Source: Actinomycetota bacterium (GTDB lineage: Bacteria > Actinomycetota > Acidimicrobiia > Acidimicrobiales > Ilumatobacteraceae). From it: 14,212 nt of DNA. Position 1 is the first letter of the stretch. Each line of letters begins with the position of its first letter. A program made the translations under genes and the position numbers. The DNA lies in assembly GCA_018882725.1 (NCBI GenBank), contig VERK01000027.1, forward strand, positions 1-14,212, read 5' to 3'. The notes below the pieces were generated by a model. The model was not told the origin of the DNA. It saw nothing but the letters and a program-made list of their open reading frames with translations, and searched no databases. Shown here piece by piece: positions 1 through 6,882 of the stretch.

Positions 1-1
1 T

Positions 2-517
2 GTCGGACCAGTAGACGGACCCGTATCTGGCTACTTCGAGTACTACATCACAAACCTCCAGACCTTGGGGGTTACACCCGACTTTGCAACGGCACAAAAC
101 CTCTACAGAGTTCCAGCAATCGCTTCAGCCACCAAGCTTCCAGCAGGCTTTCCCTACGTCACATTTCAAGCTCGACTGACCAACTTGGTACCTGCTCAGG
201 TCCACTGGGTTCGGTTTGTTCTCTCCGAGCCCAGTGCTCAATCCTCGTTCGTTCCTCACGGCATCGTTCCGATCTACTATCGACGAGGAAGCGTCTACTT
301 GTTTAGGTCGATTGCCTCCGAGGTGGGTTTGGCACCCAGCCCACAAGCAACGATTCAACTCCGAGTCACCTCTTCGTCGAGAAGAGTCTGTTCGGTGAAT
401 TCTCGGAGACAGGAACTAAGGATGACTGGCCTGGGGATCTGCCAGGTCACGATCGAAGTGAACGAAGGCAACAGAAAGACAACGGATCTTTTTGAACTTG
501 AGGTCAGGTCCCAGTAG
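2..517 (+). CDS. 3' part of a secreted protein with an Ig-like C-terminal end (5' end outside window)
   Basis: The reading frame is open from the first complete codon at position 2 to the TAG at 515-517, so the gene begins upstream of the window. The visible 171 residues have no transmembrane segment and are rich in Thr, Ser, Val and Pro, as in exported actinobacterial proteins. The last ~50 residues have the spacing of a bacterial Ig-like repeat: a VCSV strand, then a GICQVTIEV strand near the end, with two Cys about 20 residues apart that could pair. No catalytic motif is visible. It is followed after 75 bp by the CW_binding_2 gene on the same strand and shares its lower G+C content. A surface or adhesion role is inference. 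A TTG at 65 could serve as a start but nothing supports it, since the frame continues upstream in the same style. Confidence 0.7.
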   Translation, partial: VGPVDGPVSGYFEYYITNLQTLGVTPDFATAQNLYRVPAIASATKLPAGFPYVTFQARLTNLVPAQVHWVRFVLSEPSAQSSFVPHGIVPIYYRRGSVYLFRSIASEVGLAPSPQATIQLRVTSSSRRVCSVNSRRQELRMTGLGICQVTIEVNEGNRKTTDLFELEVRSQ

Positions 518-592
518 GAACCTCATGCGCCAGTCTCTTTCCCGTGAAGTCGGTTTCAGCCAAACTCAGGCCCCTATCAAGTGGGGACACGA

Positions 593-2056
593 GTGACCAT
601 GAGGTTGATCCGCGCGCTCGTCTCTAGCCTTCTGCTGATTGGGATCTGGGCTTCTCCTTGGTTGAAGCCGATTCATGCATTCGCAGCTCCGAATTGGTCG
701 GTTGATGTTCGGGTTGCCGGGGATGATCGCTACGGAACCGCCGCAGCGCTACTCGCCTACTACCCACAACAGAATGTATCGACTGTCGTTCTTGTCAGTG
801 GCGAGTCTTTTGCGGACTCGCTCTCAGCTTCACCTCTTGCGGCGAAGCTCGGCGCTCCGCTACTCCTTACGCGATCGGGCTCACTACCTGATGTCACACG
901 AAGGGCGATTCAACGGCTTCAGCCAAACACGATCGTGATCGTTGGGGGACTAGCTGCAATTTCCGACTCAGTTCGCCGGGACCTCAGTCAGCTTGGTGTC
1001 GCCACAATCATTCGACTATCTGGCGCTGACCGCTACGAAACTAGTGCAGCGGTTGCAACTTATGGCTGGCAGGCACCAGTTCCACGAGTCTTCGTCGTAA
1101 GTGGTGAGACTTTTGGGCCAGGTATGGTTGCTGGTCCCATTGCCGCCGCGTACGGAAACCCTCTCGTTCTTACAACGTCAACTCACCTCCCTGAATCAGT
1201 AGGTCGGGCGTTAGTCCAACTGCGTGCCGGAGATGCGCTTGTTCTTGACTACGGAAGCGGAGCGACCAAGGTGGACCGAGATGTCAACGGCCGACTTTGG
1301 GACGTGACGACTGGGTATGTCATCGGAAACTACGCACAAGATGTGGTCGACTTGTCGAACAAGTGGTTACGGCAGCTAACGAATGATCGGTACTTGAGTA
1401 ACCCATTTGAGACCAGCATCAACGGATTTGTGATTACAAGCGAGTCTTTCCCCGATTCCCTCGGGGTCGGAGCCTTGGCTGGTCTGACACGACGTCCAGT
1501 CTTTCTTTCGGGTCGATCCTGCGTACCAGAAACGACCGACGAGACAATCGGAATGCTCAAACGAACCTCAGTCACGATCATTGGGGGAGCAGCGGCATTG
1601 TCAGCCGAGGTAGCTCAAGGCGCGCTTTGTTCGGCTTCATCGACCTCTCCACCTGCGAGTAGCCCTAATGTCACCCTGCCGCCCAATTCGACCCCAAGTA
1701 AACGTGCTTACAACCCCACGTGCAGCGTCACATTCAGCTCTTTCACGTCGTCGGCAAAAAGCCCAACGTTCTTCTTGCGACTGGTCGCTGACTCAAGTGG
1801 AACACCGCCACCTTCAGAAATCTTGTCGTCTTTGTTTGTGACATTTTCGTATTCGATCTCACGAAACACTGACCTGGCTAGCTACTACGGGAATGGCTCG
1901 ATCACCAGCCTCACAAGTGCATTCGGTGGCGAGGCGCTCAATGGCTACTTCTACACTGACCCTGACAGGCGACAATCAACCGTTGAGTTTTCAATCGTTG
2001 TTACTTTGTCTAACGGGTCGAAGTGCTCAGCAAAGGGAAGCCTATTTAGTTATTAG
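593..2056 (+). CDS. Exported cell-wall-binding repeat 2 (CW_binding_2) protein
   Basis: The product is about 487 aa. A signal peptide (Arg-containing start, hydrophobic run SSLLLIGIWASPWL, cleavage near AFA-AP) is followed by three CW_binding_2 (PF04122-like) repeats. The first two begin with RVAGDDRYGTA and RLSGADRYETSA; all three have the VVLVSGESFADSL / FVVSGETFGPG / FVITSESFPDSL strand, and repeats 1 and 3 end in VIVGG or TIIGG. In Firmicutes and actinobacteria this family anchors proteins non-covalently to wall polymers. A Ser/Pro/Thr linker (about residues 345-370) leads to a ~110-residue C-terminal domain that I do not recognise; it has a Cys near each end (TCSV, KCSAKG). Start choice: GTG 593 has GGGG 6 nt upstream; ATG 599 and GTG 581 are in frame and cannot be excluded. 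It lies on the presumed island, so it is probably surface cargo of a mobile element. Confidence 0.85.
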   Translation: MTMRLIRALVSSLLLIGIWASPWLKPIHAFAAPNWSVDVRVAGDDRYGTAAALLAYYPQQNVSTVVLVSGESFADSLSASPLAAKLGAPLLLTRSGSLPDVTRRAIQRLQPNTIVIVGGLAAISDSVRRDLSQLGVATIIRLSGADRYETSAAVATYGWQAPVPRVFVVSGETFGPGMVAGPIAAAYGNPLVLTTSTHLPESVGRALVQLRAGDALVLDYGSGATKVDRDVNGRLWDVTTGYVIGNYAQDVVDLSNKWLRQLTNDRYLSNPFETSINGFVITSESFPDSLGVGALAGLTRRPVFLSGRSCVPETTDETIGMLKRTSVTIIGGAAALSAEVAQGALCSASSTSPPASSPNVTLPPNSTPSKRAYNPTCSVTFSSFTSSAKSPTFFLRLVADSSGTPPPSEILSSLFVTFSYSISRNTDLASYYGNGSITSLTSAFGGEALNGYFYTDPDRRQSTVEFSIVVTLSNGSKCSAKGSLFSY

Positions 2057-2197
2057 CCGCCTCCAAGGTGCCGCCTTACGGATTCATCCCCCATTTTTCC
2101 CGCATTCCCACACGTTGCTGAGAAGTTCAGTGCCTTCCGTTAAATGTGAAGAGCCTGCTCAATGGGTTCCCCACGTTCCCAGACGTTCCATCTGACT
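2057..2197. other. Island-side junction spacer, no gene seen
   Basis: This spacer lies between the CW_binding_2 stop codon and the tRNA fragment. I see no credible gene and no U-tailed terminator in it. ACGTTCC occurs twice 10 bp apart (2173-2179 and 2183-2189) directly beside the tRNA fragment. Short direct repeats next to an att core can be arm-type integrase sites, but two 7-mers are weak evidence. No tRNA 5' half (expected GCCCGAG acceptor strand near 2170, D-arm near 2180) is present. Confidence 0.4.
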
Positions 2198-2245
2198 GCA
2201 CTCGTAATGCGTAGGTCAGGGGTTCGATTCCCCTCTCGGGCTCCA
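2198..2245 (+). tRNA. 3' fragment of tRNA-Thr(CGU), probable attachment-site scar
   Basis: Going backwards from the encoded CCA (2243-2245): discriminator T 2242; acceptor 3' strand CTCGGGC 2235-2241; T-arm with five perfect pairs (AGGGG 2218-2222 with CCCCT 2230-2234) around TTCGATT 2223-2229; variable loop AGGTC 2213-2217; anticodon loop CTCGTAA 2201-2207, anticodon CGU (Thr). The 3' anticodon strand TGCGT would need ACGCA on the 5' side. The sequence is CTGCA, so only the inner three pairs hold and tRNA identity breaks at about 2198. No D-arm or 5' acceptor strand exists upstream. This is not a functional tRNA. It is the 3' copy left when an element recombines into a tRNA gene. With the tRNA on the plus strand, the intact copy and the element should lie to the left. 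Confidence 0.85.
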
Positions 2246-2265
2246 CTCATCCGCATCTTTGTGTG

Positions 2266-2318
2266 ATGTTTTGGTGAGGATTCTTCACCTCCAGGGTGGA
2301 TTTTTCTCACCAGAACAC
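2266..2318 (+). repeat. Structured intergenic element, copy 1 (two GGTGA-N7-TCACC dyads)
   Basis: Dyad 1 is GGTGA 2273-2277 with TCACC 2285-2289. Dyad 2 is GGTGG 2295-2299 with TCACC 2307-2311. The dyads start 22 bp apart. The same bases can also nest: an outer stem 2267-2278 with 2306-2317 (12 pairs, one G-U) and an inner stem 2284-2290 with 2294-2300 around a CCA loop. This copy starts about 20 bp after the tRNA CCA and 126 bp before the first YVTN gene. Unlike copies 2-4 it does not follow a protein gene on the same strand. Downstream similarity to copy 2 continues through CAATTGGAT and CGCAGCGCCCG into the promoter region. Confidence 0.8.
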
Positions 2319-2431
2319 AATTGGATAACGCAGCGCCCGCGTCGGAATTTGAGGCTCGACCTCACAGACGAAGTCCGTCATCCCGCCTGCCGTCGACGGT
2401 CCAGCAAAAAACCGGTCTGTGCGTTTGGAAG

Positions 2432-2437
2432 TACGAT
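2432..2437 (+). promoter_or_regulatory. Leaderless-type -10 box (TACGAT) of the first YVTN gene
   Basis: TACGAT ends 6 nt before ATG 2444, which places the expected transcription start at the start codon. The same hexamer at the same distance precedes the paralogue at 3919. No Shine-Dalgarno sequence is present upstream of either ATG, and no clear -35 box is visible. Confidence 0.6.
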
Positions 2438-2443
2438 CGGCGT

Positions 2444-3739
2444 ATGAATCTCCTCAGACGCACAGGTGGGGCGATCATTCTGTTGCTGACTCTGTTGGTG
2501 ATTGCACCGCTACACCTTCAGTCCCATGCCTTGGCTACACAAGTGACGTGCTTCGCTTATGTGGCGAACTTCGACAGTGACACCGTGTCTGTGATCAGTG
2601 TCGCTTCCAATTCGGTCGTTTCAACGATCGCGGTGGGTGACGGCCCCGAGGGAGTGGCGATCACTCCCGACGGGACCAAAGCCTACGTCACCAACTTGCT
2701 CAGCGGCACTTTGTCGGTGATCGACACCGCATCGAACACCATCACCTCCGTCAGCCCAATCGGAACCGCGCCACGAGGGATCGGCTTCACGCCCGACGGC
2801 AGCAGGGCCTACATCGCCACTTCGGGCAGTGACACCGTGACGGTGATCGACACCGCATCGAACACCACCACCTCCGCCATCCCCGTCGGGTCGCGCCCGC
2901 ACGGGATAGCGATCACCCCCGACGGCAACAAGGCCTACGTCACCAACATCTTCGACGACACCGTGACGGTGATCAACACCACAACCAACACCACCACCTC
3001 CGCCATCCCTGTCGGGGCCGCCCCCTACGGGATAGCGATCACTCCCGACGGCACGCGGGTCTACGTGGCTGACCGCGACAACGTGACAGTCATCAACACC
3101 ACAACCAACACCACCACCTCCGCCATCTCCACGGGAAGCGATCCCATCGGGGTGGCGATCACCCCCGACGGCACAAAGGCCTACGTCGCCAACAACCTTG
3201 CTAACACGGTCACCGCGATCAACACCACAACCAACACCACCACCTCCGCCGTAAACGTCGGTCTGCAACCGTACGCATTGGCGATCTCCCCCGACGGCAC
3301 GAGGGTGTACGTCACCAACGATCTGAGCGACACTGTTTCGGTGATCGACGCGACCACCAGTCCGCCCGTAGTCACCGCCACGATCAACGTCGGCGACCGA
3401 CCGGGTGGAATCGCCATCAATTGCGTGACGACTCCGACCCCCGCACCTCCACCGATCGTCTCACTACACCACTCGAGCCTCGATTCGAACGGTGGAACGT
3501 GCGTGACGAACGGAATCGCGACCACCACATCAGCGCGCACACCATTCCTCGGCTACTCGTACATCCCAGGTGCCGACGAATGCACCCGCCCCGGTTTCAC
3601 GTTCCAAGGTTGGGCCGCGACGACGAAACCCGACACCGTCATTCCACTTCCGCTCCTGCGCGGCTGGGACGACGGTATCTGGCGCTACTTCATCGCCAAC
3701 ACGTACGACCTCATCGCCGTCTGGAAACCATCGACCTGA
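2444..3739 (+). CDS. Exported seven-bladed YVTN beta-propeller protein A with C-terminal Flg_new-like domain
   Basis: The product is 431 aa. Residues 1-30 form a signal peptide (MNLLRRTGG, hydrophobic core, cleavage near SHALA). Seven ~42-residue YVTN repeats follow, each with a variant of PDGTKAYVTN, DTVxVIDTxTN and a VG-x-x-P turn. A Cys just before blade 1 (VTCFAYV) and one just after the last blade (AINCV) could close the ring by a disulfide. After a Pro-rich linker comes a ~94-residue domain (about 338-431) with SLDSNGGTC, FTFQGWA and DLIAVWKP, the layout of Flg_new/InlB B-repeats. The family forms propellers for binding proteins or polymers outside the cell; the ligand is unknown. ATG 2444 was chosen over TTG 2321 because it gives the signal peptide, matches the start of paralogue B and lies 6 nt after a -10 box. 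First of three tandem paralogues. Confidence 0.87.
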   Translation: MNLLRRTGGAIILLLTLLVIAPLHLQSHALATQVTCFAYVANFDSDTVSVISVASNSVVSTIAVGDGPEGVAITPDGTKAYVTNLLSGTLSVIDTASNTITSVSPIGTAPRGIGFTPDGSRAYIATSGSDTVTVIDTASNTTTSAIPVGSRPHGIAITPDGNKAYVTNIFDDTVTVINTTTNTTTSAIPVGAAPYGIAITPDGTRVYVADRDNVTVINTTTNTTTSAISTGSDPIGVAITPDGTKAYVANNLANTVTAINTTTNTTTSAVNVGLQPYALAISPDGTRVYVTNDLSDTVSVIDATTSPPVVTATINVGDRPGGIAINCVTTPTPAPPPIVSLHHSSLDSNGGTCVTNGIATTTSARTPFLGYSYIPGADECTRPGFTFQGWAATTKPDTVIPLPLLRGWDDGIWRYFIANTYDLIAVWKPST

Positions 3740-3747
3740 GTTGCGTG

Positions 3748-3800
3748 GTGTTTTGGTGAGAATTCTTCACCTCCAGGGTGAATTTCTCTCACCAGAACAC
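3748..3800 (+). repeat. Structured intergenic element, copy 2
   Basis: The element begins 8 nt after the stop codon of YVTN gene A. The outer stem GTGTTTTGGTGAG (3748-3760) pairs with 3788-3800 over 13 bp with one G-U. The inner stem 3766-3772 pairs with 3776-3782 around a CCA loop. Read as dyads: GGTGA 3755-3759 with TCACC 3767-3771, and GGTGA 3777-3781 with TCACC 3789-3793, again with N7 spacers and 22-bp spacing. There is no U-tract after the stem, so a classic intrinsic terminator is not shown, though this is the position where one would sit. Confidence 0.85.
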
Positions 3801-3906
3801 AATTGGATGACGCAGCGCCCGCTCCAGATTTCAAGGCTCGACCTCAAAGATACAGCCCGCCTGCCTTCGACCGGCTGGCACCGGAACCGGGCGACACCGT
3901 TGGACG

Positions 3907-3912
3907 TACGAT
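3907..3912 (+). promoter_or_regulatory. Leaderless-type -10 box (TACGAT) of the second YVTN gene
   Basis: TACGAT lies 6 nt before ATG 3919, identical in sequence and spacing to the box of YVTN gene A. The 119 bp between element copy 2 and this start codon are recognisably homologous to the region before gene A, so promoter and gene were duplicated together. Confidence 0.6.
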
Positions 3913-3918
3913 TAGCGC

Positions 3919-5217
3919 ATGCATCTCGTCAGACGCATCAGTGTGATGGTCATCGTCATGATGGCTGCGTTGGTGATTGCGCCCGTGCAACTGCAACCGC
4001 ATTCGCTTGCCTCATCGCATTCGTGCTTTGTCTATGTGGCTAATTCGGGCAGTAACAACGTGAAAGTGATCGGCACTGCAACCAATTCAGTCATCTCGAC
4101 GATCCCAGTAGGCATGCTCCCTGAGGGGGTTGCAATCACCCCCGACGGAACCAAGCTCTACGTCACCAACGCAGGTAGCGACACCGTCTCCGTCATCAAC
4201 ACCGCAACCAACACCACCACATCCGCCATCGCCGTCGGCGACAATCCGTGGGGAATAGCGATCAGCCCCGACGGAACCAAGGCCTACGTCACCAACGAAT
4301 CGGATGACACAGTGTCAGTGATCGATATCGCAACCAACACCACCACTTCCGCCATCGCCGTCGGCAACGGCCCTCTCAGGGTGGCGTTCTCCCCGAACGG
4401 AACCAAGGCCTACGTCACCAGCAGCCTTGATGACACCGTCTCCGTCATCGACACCGCAACCAACACCACCACATCCGCCGTCGCCGTCGGCGACTATCCG
4501 TACGGAATAGCGATCAGCCCCGACGGATTCAAGGCCTACGTCACCAACGCAGGTAGCGACACCGTCTCCGTCATCGACACCGCAACCAACACCACCACAT
4601 CCGCCATCACCGTCGGGAACAACCCCTACGGAATAGCGATCAGCCCCGACGGATTCAAGGCCTACGTCACCAACACCGGTGACAACACCGTCTCAGTGAT
4701 CGACACCGCAACCAACACCGCCACCACTTCCGCCATCGCCGTCGGGAACAACCCCTACGGGATAGCGATCAGCCCCGACGGAACCAAGGCGTACGTCACC
4801 AACGACGGTGATGACACCGTCTCGGTGATCGACACCGCGACCAACACCACATCCGTCATCGCCGTCGGGGACCATCCCAGCTCGATCGCAGTTCGTTGTG
4901 TGGTGGCCAGTATTAGCCCCGCACCTGCACCGATTGTGTCACTACACCACGCGAGCCTCGATCCGAACGGTGGAACGTGCGTGACGAACAGAATCGCAAC
5001 CACCACATCAGCGCGCACACCGTTCCTCGGCTACTCGTACATCCCCGGCGCCGAGGAATGCACGCGTACCGGTTTCACCTTCCAGGGTTGGGCCGCGACG
5101 ACGAAGCCCGACACCGTCATTCCACTTCCACTCCTACGCGGCTGGGACGACGGCATCTGGCGCTACTTCATCGCCAACTCGTACGACCTCATCGCCATCT
5201 GGAAACCATCGAGCTGA
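3919..5217 (+). CDS. Exported seven-bladed YVTN beta-propeller protein B with C-terminal Flg_new-like domain
   Basis: The product is 432 aa and is a close paralogue of protein A. Signal peptide: MHLVRRISVMV, hydrophobic core, cleavage near PHSLA. Seven YVTN blades follow, with blade cores such as AYVTNAGSDTVSVIDTATN, a Cys before blade 1 (HSCFVYV) and one after the last (AVRCVV), then the shared C-terminal domain (SLDPNGGTC, EEC, FTFQGWAATTKP, DLIAIWKP). The TAC codon that opens the YVTN motif recurs at 4159, 4285, 4411, 4537, 4663 and 4792, a DNA period of exactly 126 bp four times and then 129 bp because of one added codon. Blades are nearly identical even at third codon positions, which indicates recent expansion or gene conversion. 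A surface-exposed scaffold or binding protein is inferred; no enzyme residues are seen. Confidence 0.88.
   Translation: MHLVRRISVMVIVMMAALVIAPVQLQPHSLASSHSCFVYVANSGSNNVKVIGTATNSVISTIPVGMLPEGVAITPDGTKLYVTNAGSDTVSVINTATNTTTSAIAVGDNPWGIAISPDGTKAYVTNESDDTVSVIDIATNTTTSAIAVGNGPLRVAFSPNGTKAYVTSSLDDTVSVIDTATNTTTSAVAVGDYPYGIAISPDGFKAYVTNAGSDTVSVIDTATNTTTSAITVGNNPYGIAISPDGFKAYVTNTGDNTVSVIDTATNTATTSAIAVGNNPYGIAISPDGTKAYVTNDGDDTVSVIDTATNTTSVIAVGDHPSSIAVRCVVASISPAPAPIVSLHHASLDPNGGTCVTNRIATTTSARTPFLGYSYIPGAEECTRTGFTFQGWAATTKPDTVIPLPLLRGWDDGIWRYFIANSYDLIAIWKPSS
4123..4880 (+). repeat. In-frame 126-bp tandem repeats encoding YVTN blades
   Basis: Six successive units, each encoding one 42-residue blade, lie inside YVTN gene B. 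Long stretches are identical between units; for example the AGGTAGCGACACCGTCTCCG segment at about 4172 recurs near 4550. The unit length stays constant except for one inserted codon in the last interval. Homologous recombination between units could add or remove whole blades without shifting the frame. Confidence 0.8.
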
Positions 5218-5225
5218 ATTGCGTC

Positions 5226-5276
5226 GTGTTTTGGTGAGGATTCTTCACCCCCAGGGTGGATTTCTGTCACCAAAAC
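5226..5276 (+). repeat. Structured intergenic element, copy 3
   Basis: The element begins 8 nt after the stop codon of YVTN gene B. The outer arm GTGTTTTGGTGA (from 5226) pairs with TCACCAAAAC (5267-5276). Where copy 2 has a T-G wobble, this copy has a T-A pair, so pairing is preserved there. The inner stem 5244-5250 pairs with 5254-5260 around CCA. Dyads: GGTGA 5233-5237 with TCACC 5245-5249, and GGTGG 5255-5259 with TCACC 5267-5271. Downstream sequence no longer resembles copies 1 and 2. Confidence 0.82.
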
Positions 5277-5372
5277 CCCAGGGTTGACCCCGGGGCGGGG
5301 CTTGTCAGGCCTCGATCGGCGGTCGGGTTCAGCGGTCACGAGGGACTGGTGTACTTGACCACATAAACAATC

Positions 5373-5378
5373 TATGCT
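5373..5378 (+). promoter_or_regulatory. Leaderless-type -10 box (TATGCT) of the third YVTN gene
   Basis: TATGCT ends 6 nt before ATG 5385, the same spacing as for YVTN genes A and B although the surrounding sequence is unrelated. A TTGACC at 5355-5360 is only 12 bp upstream, too close for a normal -35 box. Confidence 0.55.
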
Positions 5379-5384
5379 CAGCCC

Positions 5385-6872
5385 ATGGTACATTCTTTTC
5401 TTGTGCCGCGCCGTAAGGCACGCGCGATCCTGGTCGGCACGATCGCGGCCTCGGTAGTCACCCTCGCTCCCCACACCGAGGTACGAGCGGCGGTCCCCGC
5501 TACGAGTTACGGGATCGTGAAAGTCATCCCGGTCGGCGACGATCCCACCGATATCGCCTTCACACCGAATGGTGCCTTTGCCTATGTGACCAACGCGGGC
5601 AGTGACAACGTCTCCGTCATCAACACCGCCACCGGGACGGTCTCCGCCACGATCCCCGTCGGCGACTCACCTGCGAGTATCGCCATCAACCCCGCCGGCA
5701 CCCTCGCCTATGTGACCAATGCGGGTAGTAACAACGTCACCGTCATCGATATCGCCACCAACACCACGACCTCAGCCATCCCCGTCGGTGCCTCACCGCA
5801 GGACGTCGCCTTTAATCCAAGCGGCACCCGCGCGTATGTCACCAACTACTCCGGAAAAACCATCTCCGTCATCAACACAAGCACTAGCGCAGTCGTGCAC
5901 ACCACTCCCGATCAAGGCTCGAATCTTCAGGGAATCGCAATCAACGCTTCCGGGGAGGCCGTCACCATCAAGCAATCTGGATGGATTAACAGATTTGACC
6001 TCGACACTTACGCCTTTTCGGGAGGCAGTGGTGGTACGACCTTCCTCCGGGTGGCAGCTGCAGGAGGGGGTTCCTCTCTCTTCTACGGGATCACTTCCAC
6101 GGGAGATTTGTGGAGCTACAACTACGGCGCCCCGGGTTCCGGACTAAAACTCCCTATGGGAACAGTCGGCACCAACGCAAGTACGCTCGCCGTGGCCCCT
6201 AACCGCGAATTTCCGATCTACGTCGCCAAGGGATGGGGAGATGACACCGTAACGGTCATCGACGAACTGACACCGACCATCAGCCCACAAACAGGTGCTG
6301 CGGGCACTGCAGTCACAGTCACCGTCACCCCGAGCAACATCGCGTACGACATCGACGACAACGCCGTCACCAACGTGAAGTTCGGAGGTGTCGCCGCAAC
6401 GGCCATCACCCCGGGCGGAGGGAACACGTGGATCGCTACAGCCCCGGCCGGCTCGGGTGCGGCAGCGGTCGTGGTGACATTCGGGTGGCTCCAACAACCT
6501 GTCTACCTTGCCCTCGGTTACCGCCAAGCGTCGGCGGGAACGTTCAACTACCCCGGAGGAAACAGCGGTGGCGAAAGTCCGACAGCCACCGTCTTCCTCT
6601 ATCACGTGAGCCTCGATCCGGGCGGTGGAGCATGCGTGATCAACGGTGACTCAACCGCACTGTCAACGCGCACTCCCTTCCTCGGCTACTCGTACATTCC
6701 AAGTGCCGAAGAGTGCGCGCGCACCGGATTCACGTTCCAAGGCTGGGCAGCGTTAACTAAGCCCGGCACCGTGCTACCACTTCCACTTCTGCGCAGTTGG
6801 TCAGACGGCATCTGGCGTTACTTCATCGCTGACAATCACGATCTGATCGCCGTCTGGAAACCCACCGGCTGA
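5385..6872 (+). CDS. Exported diverged YVTN propeller protein C with IPT/TIG and C-terminal Flg_new-like domains
   Basis: The product is 495 aa. Signal peptide: VPRRKAR, hydrophobic core, cleavage near EVRA-A. Three clear YVTN blades follow (AYVTNAGSDNV, AYVTNAGSNNV, AYVTNYSGKTI). Then come about three decayed blades lacking the YVTN signature (for example ITSTGDLWSYN), and a last recognisable blade (IYVAKGWGDDTVTVID). Next is an IPT/TIG Ig-like domain starting PTISPQTGAAGTAVTVTVT and ending near AGTFNYPGG, which is absent from proteins A and B. The last ~94 residues are the shared C-terminal domain (SLDPGGGAC, FTFQGWAALTKP, DLIAVWKP). The Cys pair flanking the propeller in A and B is missing. 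The shared C-terminal module on an otherwise diverged body suggests that module carries the common role, perhaps surface attachment; that is inference. Confidence 0.85.
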   Translation: MVHSFLVPRRKARAILVGTIAASVVTLAPHTEVRAAVPATSYGIVKVIPVGDDPTDIAFTPNGAFAYVTNAGSDNVSVINTATGTVSATIPVGDSPASIAINPAGTLAYVTNAGSNNVTVIDIATNTTTSAIPVGASPQDVAFNPSGTRAYVTNYSGKTISVINTSTSAVVHTTPDQGSNLQGIAINASGEAVTIKQSGWINRFDLDTYAFSGGSGGTTFLRVAAAGGGSSLFYGITSTGDLWSYNYGAPGSGLKLPMGTVGTNASTLAVAPNREFPIYVAKGWGDDTVTVIDELTPTISPQTGAAGTAVTVTVTPSNIAYDIDDNAVTNVKFGGVAATAITPGGGNTWIATAPAGSGAAAVVVTFGWLQQPVYLALGYRQASAGTFNYPGGNSGGESPTATVFLYHVSLDPGGGACVINGDSTALSTRTPFLGYSYIPSAEECARTGFTFQGWAALTKPGTVLPLPLLRSWSDGIWRYFIADNHDLIAVWKPTG

Positions 6873-6882
6873 ATTACGTGTT

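Noticed and set aside
2150..2245. A complete but degenerate tRNA, using the GCTCAATGGG sequence near 2157 as a D-arm
   Set aside because: That sequence lies about 25 nt too far upstream, no acceptor 5' strand is present, and the outer anticodon stem does not pair.
2321..2443. A longer N terminus for YVTN protein A from TTG 2321
   Set aside because: The added residues are charged and would bury the signal peptide; paralogue B starts at the position matching ATG 2444.
2621..3268. A 215-codon open frame antisense to YVTN gene A with Gly/Val/Asp-rich repeats
   Set aside because: It is the mirror of the Asn/Thr-rich sense repeats; composition is extreme, there is no start signal, and the sense strand has a signal peptide and intact domains.
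4123..4880. Regular repeats that could suggest a CRISPR array
   Set aside because: Units are 126 bp, contiguous, in frame and encode YVTN blades; there are no unique spacers.
5355..5378. A TTGACC/TATGCT pair as a full sigma70 promoter before YVTN gene C
   Set aside because: The spacer is only 12 bp, well short of 16-18 bp; only the -10 box is kept.
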